Below the pieces are notes generated by a model, which did no database searches, was not told the origin of the DNA, and saw only the letters and a program-made list of their open reading frames with translations. A program made the translations under genes and the position numbers. A stretch of DNA of 54,813 bases from Alectoria sarmentosa (lineage: Eukaryota; Ascomycota; Lecanoromycetes; Lecanorales; Parmeliaceae), in NCBI GenBank assembly GCA_009733775.1, contig WOGZ01000230.1:1-54813 (forward strand). The letters are read 5' to 3'. Below, one piece after another: positions 35,432 to 45,901 of this stretch (position 1 is its first letter; every line of letters begins with the position of its first letter).

Positions 35432-36686
35432 TGCCGTCAGCACGAGCTCAAACAAGGTCAATTACGCTTGACACAAAAGCTCCCCCCCTCCCCCCCCCAA
35501 TGACGATTAATTTCGGCTAACGACCGGCGGTCATCAGCCTGTCTTCAGAACGGGCTTTCGATGCTCCGTATGACGCATTTACCATGGCAATGACCCCCTT
35601 CCTTCATTTCGAACGATTCTTCTTCTACTTCTTCGCCTACAACCCGCAATGTCTACACACGATGGTGCCTCTTACATCCATCTCAACTACGGTCATTGCG
35701 GGCGGTTTTGGGTAATTTGGGCGTCTCTTACGGCAATTTGCTTGCGGCAAATGAGCTAGGAAGAGCTCTGAGCGTGTGGTGGTTTGGAGGGGTTGTGTTC
35801 CTTTTGCGTGGCCGTGGGCCTCTATGGTAGAATTGATAATTACCATAGCACATGCAACATCGATACGCCTCCAAATGTGCTCAAAGTGAAGTCTGTAGAT
35901 ACTTTTGCTATTCGTGTTTCTTTTCCACCTGAAACAGTGTTTCGTCGGTATAACTTCCTATAGAGAAGGTCTCATTGGCGGACAAGATGCTCCAAAGGCC
36001 ACGACTTGAAGCCCCAATATCTAGCCTGCAGCAAGCACGTAGAAGCAACGACGCAAGCCATGGCCAAAGCTAAATGTGAAAATGCTGACGAGTCTTCAAA
36101 TTCTCATTCCGTGTACATGACGTCGTAGCTGCGATTTGAAGCAGATGGATGGTACGAGCCCTTTCTGGCCGCAAAATCAGAGTGCAAAACGTAATCCGTA
36201 AACGGTAAACTCCGGTCCCTTTGAACACAGCTTAGATAGAAAGCAATGGAAACTCACTTCAATGAGTAGGAGCGGTCCTTCGCATGCTGCCCTTTGTGAA
36301 GCAGCAGCAGCATAAGAGAAAGCACGCCAAGACGCTAGCGTCCACCTTTCCTCCAGGATACCTTGTTTGTTGAACTTTTGGTACACCACGGACCAGAAAG
36401 CAGACTCAGATTAGGTAAGAGATACAGGCAGTCTGTACCCGAAGACGCCTGGTAACATGATAGCAGCAACCGTTAGCAAGAGCCTCGAAGCACGACGGAT
36501 ACAGCACCCTGCAACGGCGAGAATAACCCAAGCTACAGGAGCGACGAATAAGAACAGACAGGTAAGACGTTCCTCACATACCTTGGGATATCTGCTGAGT
36601 GGGCCGATTAGGACTGAGAGATTGTCAGGCACAGACGATCGCACCAAGCGGAAGCAACACGAAACATCCACGACAAATACGCTACC
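35432..36686. other. Intergenic upstream of the SAP gene
   Basis: No gene supported. A long open frame at 36411-36881 on the minus strand is antisense to the SAP gene and its leader. Confidence 0.5.
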
Positions 36687-37151
36687 ATGAACCAAGTCGA
36701 GATGCGAGCCGAGCTGAAGCGACGCGGCCTCGTCAGCTACGGAAATAACACAGAGATCGAAGCTCGGATTCAGAATGACGACGCTCGCTGGGTCTTCAAG
36801 GGCGACCTCGCGAATATGAGCGAACAACATCTGCGAGAGGGTTGCCAAATACTGTCCATTCCCAGCACAGGCAACCGACAAAAGCTCATTGAGAAAATCA
36901 GAGCATACAATAGATACAAAAGAGCGAAGAGGGACGAGGAGGAAAGGGGACTCAATGCCGGATTGCCCACGCCGGATGATCGGTTGGGCAAACCCACTGG
37001 AGAAACAATACTTGGGACGCCCGAATCTGCCTTATACATGCATTCATACAGCGAGTATCTCCGAAATTATGAGCTCCAACATCATACGACGGAGAACGCT
37101 TTGAACCTTCATTATTGGCGAACCATTCGATACTCGTTCGAGAAGCGTTAG
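36687..37151 (+). CDS. Small protein with two SAP-like motifs
   Basis: 154 aa, single exon, start ACC-ATG-A. Residues 1-32 (MNQVEMRAELKRRGLVSYG, then EIEARIQ) fit the SAP helix-turn-helix pattern of Leu-rich helix, (K/R)RGL, GN(K/N)..L/I..RI. Residues about 48-85 (SEQHLREGCQILSI, TGNRQKLIEKIRAY) look like a second, more divergent copy, followed by a basic run (RYKRAKRDEEER). SAP domains bind A/T-rich DNA or RNA in chromatin and RNA-processing factors, so a nuclear nucleic-acid-binding role is likely. It lies inside the paralog array on the opposite strand and is not a family member. Confidence 0.7.
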   Translation: MNQVEMRAELKRRGLVSYGNNTEIEARIQNDDARWVFKGDLANMSEQHLREGCQILSIPSTGNRQKLIEKIRAYNRYKRAKRDEEERGLNAGLPTPDDRLGKPTGETILGTPESALYMHSYSEYLRNYELQHHTTENALNLHYWRTIRYSFEKR

Positions 37152-38921
37152 CTGATCCGATAATATGACTGTCAAAGCGGTTTGTCGCACGATAGAGACA
37201 GCGAGGCACAGCGAGGATATATGCCCTTACTTCCTCGATTTTCAGAGACTTGCATATCTTCATTTCGGAGGCTTCGAAGAGCTCGGGTCTTGTTCTGCGA
37301 ATCTTGGCTCGACAGTGAGATCCGCAACTTGCTTGAACAGTGAGGTACTATGCATTGTGGGCAGAATAGAATGAAAAGAGATTATCGCGGTCAACTTCTT
37401 GATCTGCAACTGGTTGCCTGTGTGGGAGTGTTCCAGTGAAACGTTTAATGTTTCTCTCGTCACTATGAAGTAATCATTATTTGTCCAATTGCTCAGCCAT
37501 GATTGCAATCCTGCCTGTGGGTTTCTTCCTGATGCAACATCAAGTGCTTACGCTTTTCTCACGCCCACTGCAAGGGCCACATTGTCGGTTTCTCTGGGCC
37601 AGCCATTCCCGGCTTACTGCAGCTTCTATGGGCCATGTCATGCGATGGGTTGAATCCTCAGATGGTTTTCCGATGACTTTGTCCTCATGAGTGGGTGTCA
37701 TTGCCGGCTCCTCCGTGGCCACCGGCGCTCATTCCAACCAGCTGACAGTTGAGCTGTCGTGAAGTTGCAACCTGCAAGCATCTTCCTGTTCAAAACAGCT
37801 GGTACAGAACAAAGAGACCCCATACGCTGCCTATGACCAGATTGTGTGCAGGCTCTCATGATTCCTGACGTCCAAACAACACTCAAACATGGCCCGCGCG
37901 AGTTCAAAAGCTTATGATACACGCTAATGTAGCGTATCCGCAGTTTACCCTTTGTCAGTTGACAAGCGAGGTTGCACAACTACTCTCACAGCTATGGAAA
38001 GTGCAACAGTGTATCAGAGCTGCATGATCTTTATGACTCTCACTGATGTCCTGATTTGCTACAGTAAGTGTGGAACTTCAAAGGCAAGTATCAGATGCCC
38101 GCCAACACCATACTCAATGCAAAGCCTGAAGATATGAATGGGATTTACTTCGCAGGCTGTTCTGGCCTTCGCTACCTGAGCCACTCGCTAGTGCCCTATC
38201 ACTGGTGTCAATATTATAATTCGAAGATGACATGCCCAACTGGAGATGCCGTAGCCTAGGATCGTACTGCATATTGTCAAGATTTGAGGTTCCCAGTAAG
38301 ATGTCGGTAGCCATCGAGGGATTTCACCTGCAGTACAGCCTGCTCGTTGGGACCTACGTATTGTCCGTGGCGTTATAATTGGAAAAAAACTATTTTTTCG
38401 GGGCGAGATCGTCTGAGATTAAGTACAAACGTACTCGTTAAGCGGAGAAGCTGAGGAGGGATTGCAAAGAATCATCATGCAATAGTCTAGCGTTGAGTTT
38501 GATGCATTGACGCTATATAAGTTCAGTCTACCATAGACACAGTTTGTAATGTAACAGAATAGCAAATCAAGACTCCCCCCCCCCCCAACAGACCCAAGAG
38601 ATATCCACCAGACCCACAGCCCCATCTTCGCTTGCGTTACCGTAGAAAGTGCTACAAAGCTTCTGAAAGACCCGCTATGATTGTCATTGAGGTGGTCTAC
38701 GGGACTCATCATAAGCTATCGTTGGTGTGGGCTGAGAAACGAAAGGTTGAACACAGGGCCGAAGGAAGATGGCAGTTGCCGTGAAAAGTATCCTGAATGA
38801 GGATCGGCAGTCAGCTGTAGTGACAGACTTACGGGGGAAATTAGCCACCGAAACGGGATTTGGCTGTCGGTGATTGATGAGGACTGACCTTTTCGAGCTC
38901 TGTTCAGCGTCGCCCAAGAGC
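37152..38921. other. Intergenic between SAP gene and 86-aa gene
   Basis: No supported gene. Short plus-strand frames at 37952-38259 have no recognisable features. A C-run is present near 38574-38586. Confidence 0.5.
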
Positions 38922-39249
38922 TCAGATCTTCTCCCAGCCAACCATCTCTGCCTCTTCAGTTTCCACCCTCTCCCAGAGCTCGTCCTCGTCAACCATCTCG
39001 TACTCCTGAAACTCGTCCGCCGACTCCTTGCCCTCGACATTGGGCTTTGACGACGGCTTAGATTTAGAGGAAGAGGAAGAGTCTACGACAGCCTGACGGG
39101 TCTCGGTGAGAGGGTGGACGTCGTTATGGTCGATCTTGCATAGACCCTTACCACATCCAAAAACTCCGTCCCAAGTTTCCTTTGTTAGCGGCCGCTATAG
39201 CTATGGTGAGTATGAGGACTGTCAAGCGGGTTCAGAGAAATCGTACCAT
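38922..39249 (-). CDS. 86-aa acidic protein with an ATG-only first exon
   Basis: Proposed exons 39249-39247 (just ATG) and 39179-38922, joined by a 67-nt GTACGA...CAAAG intron with GCTAAC near the acceptor. The second exon reads ETWDGVFGCGKGLCKIDHND, then VHPLTETRQAVVD, a Ser/Lys linker and an acidic tail, DEFQEYEMVDEDELWERV to EKI. The two Cys within FGCGKGLC and the HPLTETR segment look strongly constrained, and the tail resembles short linear interaction motifs. An in-frame TAG lies upstream of ETWDG without an ATG between, so an intron or another first exon is required. A TATA-like TTATATAAAA lies upstream near 39360. I cannot name the protein. Confidence 0.55.
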
Positions 39250-39835
39250 TCCGAGGCTTGACCTTGGCAACCTATTCCCCAGTCTTCCTACGCCTGTGAG
39301 GCGCGTGGCGAGGAGAGAGATTACGAAGACAGTTTTGGGCAGAGGTGGGTTATTTTATATAAGAAAGTGGTTGATTGGAAGCAAGACTTTGCGCTTCTCA
39401 ACACACTTTCAGGCCGTAGCGCTGGGATCTGACACCATCGGTGACTATGGTAATGAATAAAGAGAAAAGCGAGTGCCAGGGCAGTTTCAGATATCTCATA
39501 AATTTGACATTCCAAAAGGCAATGATCGATACCGTGAAGGCGCAGTATTTCTGTCACCGATGGCAAGATACAGGAAGTGTTGTCAGGGACTGAAAGGATG
39601 CCCGTAGCTCGTCTTGTAGAATGAACGGAATTATAGCTACGAGGAGGTCGATAAGCAGTGAATATCGTAAAGGCAGGGAGTGCCAAGCCACGTTGGGTCC
39701 AATCCGGCAGTTGGTGTTGAACGAGGCTGCAACCGCAACCCTTGAACCTCGTGTACATATCTATGAATATAATATCCATTCGGAACCACGCATGCCAAAT
39801 AATGCTATAACAACCCATACCGAGCTTGCAGCTTC
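39250..39835. other. Intergenic upstream of the 86-aa gene
   Basis: Promoter side of the 86-aa gene and 3' flank of paralog H. Nothing else supported. Confidence 0.5.
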
Positions 39836-41628
39836 CTATCTAACACTCCAATTCTCGATTCCTCCAGTCCACTTGCTCAAACGGACAAGCTGAGGAGCAG
39901 GCCCAAAGCCGCGCCAATGAAGATTCAGTTCATGCTGCATCAAGGTCCACTGCGTGTAGTAACTGGCATTCAGCCCGAGTCTACGGGTTGGCTCAGACCC
40001 CATCAGCTGTAGATAGTGATCCGCGGCGGGTTGAAGCGCGTTCGAGAGCGCCAAATGCTCCTCTGCAGTCGTAGGAACGTCGTTGCGGGAGTCGACGAGT
40101 TCGCCAGAGAACATAGAGGGGATTCTTGATGGTTCCAGGTTGGTGGAAGGGATGTTGACATCATTGGTGGCTTCGGCCATCGGAGTGTCGATTGCGACTC
40201 CGGCTCGACGCTTGACCTTCTCAACATAAGATTTCTTGGATCTGGGAGTGGCAGTCGATTTGGCTTTTTTTGCTCCCGATCCCAAACCGACCATACGAAG
40301 GTCAGCAGCTTCTTTGCGTGACATATTGGGAAGGCTCTTGATTGAGCCCGGATGCCCATCATCTCCCAAACGTCGAGCATCCATAAACTTTCTTATCTTT
40401 TCGCTGCCGGGTCTGCTTCTCCAAGTGATGTTTCCACTTTCTTCTCGGAAATGCCTTACTCTGGCAGAAAGAGCGTTGGCTCCGTACAAAGGCCTCCAGA
40501 CCGGTTCACCGTTCTTCATCTCTTTAACAATTGGAGGCCTACGGGACAGATTAGATCGGTGTCATGGATAACAGTCGAAGATGAGGATACTTACATCCGA
40601 GCCCTGAAGTCCTCGTATCTGATTTCACGACGATATCTTTGGCAGGGTTCCATGAATGCTCCTTCGTACTTGGACGAGAGCACTAACGGGAATGAGAAAT
40701 ACTCTTTGACTGGAGATAACCACTGCGATATGTTTGAGTTAGCATACCATCTTTGAATGAAGATTTCCATGCCACAGGGCACGTTGAGGCAGCGAGATGG
40801 GTTCAAAAAATGCCTCAGGTATATTTGAGAAGTGGAAAAGTCCCACATATGCACTTACAAAGTCTATGACTACCAATCCACAGTATGTCATACGGCCCAC
40901 CTTCTTGGTCGGAAGCCTCCTCTCAAATGGTAGATATTGGAACATGATGGAGGCGTAATTTTCTCTCTCAGTTCCCCAGGCCTGCTGAACAACGGACTGG
41001 CAGGTCTCATCTCCTACCATAATGCCGTGTCCCCGAGGAGAGACTTTTCAAGTCAGTCAGAAGTTAATATACGACGTTGGTTGCAGCAAACTCTTACCAT
41101 ATGGATGCCCCTTGATTAATTGGCCCAGCTCGTGCCGGATCCAGTAATGAAACACGGCTCGCTCTATCTGAAAGTCAGCCTTTCCTAGATTTATCAGTAG
41201 ATGGGTAAACCACTCACCCCACTTGCTCTGGCCATATTGGCGATACCACAAATTTCCTTCTTTGTCGAAGTGTATGTAGCCGTTCGGAGATTCCTTCCCC
41301 TCTTCCCCATCATCGTCGGGCAGGTGGTCCGTACACCCGATCTCGCTGAACCGTTCCATGTGCCCCCGAAATTGTTCTTCATCTGTCTCAAGCCTATAGA
41401 CCGGGTCTGAGCTTGAATCTGACTCTGGAGACTTCACGGGTACATCCGCCTTCCGGAATGGGTTCTTGTTTGGTCCGTCGAAGACTAAAACGTTGGTCAG
41501 CAAGGGGCTTTGAAAGATTTCAGATCTAACAGACATGATCTGGAGGCATTATAAGTAGCCGTCACATCCACCTGCTCAGGTCGCTCGGCCTCTTCTTGTG
41601 AAGGCTGCATGGTGGAGGTACCAGACAT
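39836..41628 (-). CDS. Family paralog H, unknown function
   Basis: 480 aa. Exons in coding order: 41628-41535, 41484-41218, 41163-41098, 41043-40859, 40722-40595, 40538-39836; introns 50, 54, 54, 136 and 56 nt, phases closing exactly. The first donor (GTCTGT) is weak, so the first 31 residues are least certain; a second ATG is at 41610. Block 1 is NGYIHFDKEGNLWYRQYGQSKW; the mini-exon gives RAVFHYWIRHELGQLI; block 3 has WGTERENYASIMF, GLVVIDFWLSPVKEYFSF and LVLSSKYEG, then DFRARMP near 247. Block 4 is ARVRHFREESGNITW with GSEKI. Block 5 ends the protein (SYYTQWTLMQHELNLHW, APQLVRLSKWTGGIENW). It is the most compact full member and closest to I. The 136-nt intron between D-F and W is absent from all other paralogs. 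Confidence 0.8.
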
Positions 41629-42665
41629 AAACTCGAAGTTTGCTTCCGCTAAGCAAAGGTGAAAAGTGCCAACAAACAGGCGGAGCTCAGAAAGTATGTT
41701 GGGAGGATGGTGGAGAATGGCCTAAGCTGCAAGTCGAACTTGACCGTGTCGAGGAGGAAAATGGTTGAATTAGAGCGTGAAGGAGGATGATGTGTGCGAT
41801 TTTGGCAAATCTTGGCAGCAACACAACCCGGGCGATAGGGCTGAACTTTGATATCGCCGGCTACCATCACCAAGACAGCGACGGCGACAGCGACCAAAAG
41901 CCAACGTGACCTACCTCATTCGTCCTCGAAGAAGCTTGATATGGCCTTAGCCGGGCATTCGATACCCTTTGGTCTTCGCAAGGTCCTAACACAATGGCGA
42001 CGACGCACCTTCGGGCTTTGCTTCAAAATGAGCGCGCAATCGGTGCGACCCACCTCGAAAAGGCTCCACATGGCAGGTAGACGATTCATAGGGACATAGC
42101 ACTACGGCTCTCTACCTTCAGATCCCCTATATATATATATATATATAAGGGAGTATGTTTCCTACTGTGTGAGCGAAGCGGGCTTCCTGCACAGCTGAAG
42201 GCTTCCTTCACATCCTTCTGAGCTTTCGGAATGTGTGGTCCTAGCTATGTTGGTTGTGTATTGGAGCCTGACCATAAGGTTCATGCGAGTTGAAGTCAGC
42301 AGCCCCTGACATCTTCCACAAAGGCTCGGGGACTATCAGCACATTGGTCAGCAAAGGAGGAATAATTTCGACATGAACAAGGTTTGTGTCCATGTCTATC
42401 TTCGATCGCAACCTGTGCTGACCATGCGAGTGTGGTCTAGTGCCTGAACAAGAGTAAAAAAACGCTGTCGGAGAATGTACAAAAGCCCATGAAGGACATG
42501 ATGAAGGGCATTTCGAACCCAGTCGAGGCTCGTCTCGGGAGAATAGAGGCTGCTGGACAGCGTGTAAGGTCCACGAAGGACTCAAGAAGAAGGAAAATCA
42601 AGAACATCTCAAACTCACGTCCCCTGTCTGCAGAAGTCGACCGACGCAGCACAAAGGCAAGAAGA
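41629..42665. other. Intergenic between H and I
   Basis: Contains a (TA)n tract and a minus-strand frame (42241-42585) with PPLLTNVLIVPEP, similar at DNA level to the first intron/second exon border of H. Too short to call a gene. Confidence 0.4.
42129..42147. repeat. (TA)n microsatellite
   Basis: Nine TA units, followed by AAGG. Confidence 0.9.
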
Positions 42666-44647
42666 TCAGAAGGGTTGTTTCCTTCCGATGCAAGGCTCCT
42701 CCTCCACTGCAGCCTGGTCCCAGTCGAAAATCGTTCCATCCCAACGTCCCAAACGACGTAGCGCTGTGGCATCGTATAACAAGAGGTCGTCCATCTGGTC
42801 TTGGATGTTGCAGTATTCCGAGATGTAGTTCGATCCCTCGTATATGATTGGTTCGGCGTCGAAGATCTCCTTGAAGTGATCTACGCTCACTTTCAAAGCG
42901 TCCCGTATCGCGTCGACCTCGTTTGAGAATTTGGGCACGTGATTTCGAGGATCCGAAACATCGACCAACGGGTGCCCCAGAGCCTCTTCTTCAGTCATGG
43001 CTTGAAGAAAAGGAGCCTCTGTACAGCGAAAGACGAATCTTGGAGGAGCGGCGTTACTCTCGCCCGCTATTATGAGCTCGTCTTTTTGATCCTCATAAAG
43101 TTCGTCGCAATCATCCGGGTGATAAATCTTTCCGCCTTCATCTGTGGGCTTTTGATGACCGTCATCCTCAGCCAACGGCATCTCATCTTCGACTTCATGA
43201 TCTTGAATTTCGTTATCCTCGCCCTCTCCGTTCTGCAGTGAGGTGGTCGTGGGGTCCAGACCAGCACCTTTCTTGATTTCGGCCTGGTATCTTATCTTGG
43301 ACTCTTTGGAAGTCCCCTCCTTCGACCGCCCTGGCTTGGTACCAAAATTCCGGAGGCGCATTTTCCCGACTTCAGCTTTGGTCAGATTACGAGAGCCTTG
43401 GGTGGAGTTGTTAATTGGCTTCACGATATTCGCGATGTAAGCCTTGATCTTGTCTGACCCCTCGCGTCTATCCCAGCTGATGGCTCCTGCGATCTCCCGA
43501 AAGTGTCTGGACCTTCCAGAAAACGTGCTTGCCTTTGAGAGGGTTTTGGTTTTGGTAGTGCCTCCTTTCGTGGTGACCTCGAGGAAAGGGGGCCTATGAG
43601 CGATTACTGGTCAGCAGCAAAGCTTGGCCGACTTTGGGCATCGCAACTCTTACATGCGGGCTCTGATGTCTTCATATGCCATCTCACTGTGAAGACGAGT
43701 GGCTGGCTCCATGTAACCGCCTTCAAAGGCGGAGGATATTACAAGTGGGATCTCACGAAAGCCTTGGACCGGTGCTCGCCAGTAGTCGATTACAAGCAAG
43801 TCGTGGTAGTAAAGATTGCCGACAGAATAAGCTGGATCTGCTCGATTAAGGCGCTCCCATTCGAACATGACAGGGGCATAATGGGGTCTTTGCAAACCCC
43901 AGTGCTGCTGCACCGCGTTGAAGCAGGTAATGTTGTAATTCCCTAAACCTCTTTTACGAGGGAAGGCTGACTCATCAGCCCGTATCTAATATCTCATTCG
44001 TTGGAAGCTTACCATAGCTACCTTTGGCATTCTCATCACGACTCAAATTTGCCCGGATCCAGTGATGGAACGTGGCTCGCTCTAGTCTTCGTCAGCAGAT
44101 TTTCCAGAACACAAAGGCCTTTTCTGTACTTACCTGATATGTAAATGCCGTCTTTTTTGTAGGAATACCAAAGGTCTTCGCTGCTGTCGAAGTGGATTTC
44201 TCCTTCTTTTGGAGTTTCTACTTCTAGCTCTGACGTTGTGCTTGCCTCGTCCTTGCCCTTTCTCCTAGACTTGGGGAGAGCTTTGGGCTTGGTACTACGC
44301 TGTGACTTGTCTTCCTTTCTTGCTTTGGCTTTCTTTTGAGCTTTACCTTCTTCTTTGCCCTTTTTCTTAGCGATAGTGTATTTTCTGGGATTTGAAATGT
44401 TGTTCCATCGCAATTGATCGTATTGGTATTTCTCAAGATCTGTATTGAAGCTTGCGTACTCATCAATATCCACATTCTGGTCCTCGTCCTCGTCCTCATC
44501 AGATGTGTTATTCGACGCGTTTTCAAAATCATCTTCCTCAAGACCATCAGGATTACCAGCGGATGTGTCTATGGATTCTTGTTCTTTGATTTGCTGACTC
44601 TCCTCCTCAGAGGAGTAAGCGTAGTCTTCATAATCAATGGTAGACAT
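42666..44647 (-). CDS. Family paralog I, unknown function
   Basis: 599 aa. Exons in coding order: 44647-44134, 44081-44013, 43942-43654, 43593-42666; introns 52, 70 and 60 nt, phases consistent. The N-terminus is strongly acidic (EEESQQIKEQESID, DEDEDEDQNVDIDEY), then Lys-rich (KKKGKEEGKAQKKAKARK, LPKSRRKGKD). Block 1 is GEIHFDSSEDLWYSYKKDG; the mini-exon gives RATFHHWIRANLS; block 3 has WGLQRPHYAPVMFEW, LLVIDYWRAPVQGF and IPLVISSAFEGGYMEP, then DIRARMP at 291. Block 4 is SGRSRHFREIAGAISWDRREGSD. Block 5 is about 505-580 (NYISEYCNIQDQMDDL, L..LGRWDGTIFDW). It shares the ARM intron position with C and H but lacks H's extra intron. Function unknown. Confidence 0.83.
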
Positions 44648-45901
44648 GATGTGGATTGGAGCGGCGGACGGGCTTAATACCACAGCTATACGAGGCGTAA
44701 AGAGGCTTCCGATGGTCAAGGATGGGTTTCAAGAAGCGTTGAGAGCTTTCATAAGCGAGATAAGCAGCCGAACAAGGGAATCGAATCGTGTACAGTTGAG
44801 AGCAAATGTGTGCCGTATAGTGTTGTCGCAGAGTTGTTCCGAAAGCAAATCCGAATACGAGACGCTAAGGAGATTTGTTTATGGATTGCAGGCTTGGCAT
44901 CACACATCAATCACGGCGAAAGACAATGAACGCCGACCCTACAGCTCTCTAATACGGAACTTGCCAGCCAGCTTTGCAATCTCCGTTGCAATGGCAGTCC
45001 AAACCCAGGCCTCAAGCATGTCCATTTACCTATCACCTTGGCGATTTTGGCCTTTGTCAAGCCCAGCATCCGTAGATTTTGACATGGATCATGCCGGCAA
45101 GACATGGCCAAGCCTGCTCATAAATTCTGAATCATTCAAAGGGAACAAAACCCTCATTCTTGCCATTTCTGACCTCCCTCGAGCTCCGCATCTCTTGGTT
45201 TCGGTGCAAGAATAGGGGATCATGCCAACGAAACATGGTGATCCGTAATCACAAGAGACCCATGGCTGAACCATTCAGAGAACAAGTTCCCCAACGCTTT
45301 TGACAAATTGTCAGGTTGCTAAGGCATATTTGGCCCTCAATGGCTGTTGCAATAGTCCGCTTCCTTCGCAGTGAAGATTCACAGGGTTGCATACCGGCCA
45401 TATTGCTCCTTTTATCGGGGTTGTTCCGATCCGAAGGGCAAATTTCGATCCATCTACAGCATTCAAGACTCACCAATGATAGATTCTTGCAACCCGCAAA
45501 ATGTCTCTTTGATCCGGGAAACAACCTTCCAGTTGTACCATTTTTCTTTCATCTTGAGCGCGCAATGTGCCAGTTTCAGACTCACAGGCGGGCCTCTTCC
45601 CCATTTCTACGACCATTCGCAAGGCATGTAACCCTTCATTTGCCCCAATCCTTAATTCCCACAAGCCCAAATCGTACATTGTGATAGGAATTTGGGGAGC
45701 CCATCGGAGAACAATGAGGTGAGGTTGAGCCTGTGCCGCAACGACCCGCTCCCGCGCACGTCGTCTAACGCGGCTTCCACACCAATAAATCTTGTGCTAC
45801 AAACTTACAGACCTCAGGCTCTTATCCAACTCGAAGCTTACTTCCTTCTGATCAAGATTCGCAGCTGCTTCATTCCTTAGATAGCATTAGAAATAAATCA
45901 G
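44648..45901. other. Intergenic between I and the acyltransferase gene
   Basis: Divergent spacer holding the promoters of both genes. A 192-codon plus-strand frame (44637-45215) overlaps the start of I and is not convincing. Confidence 0.5.

Noticed and set aside
36411..36881. Minus-strand open frame with hydrophobic stretches
   Set aside because: Antisense to the SAP gene and its leader; the SAP motifs make the plus strand the coding one.
42241..42585. Possible 5' remnant of another paralog (PPLLTNVLIVPEP)
   Set aside because: Similarity to paralog H is confined to a CTGAC branch/acceptor neighbourhood, so it may be splice-signal resemblance only.
44637..45215. 192-codon plus-strand open frame
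   Set aside because: It overlaps the start of paralog I on the other strand, begins with a non-ATG codon and has no recognisable motif.
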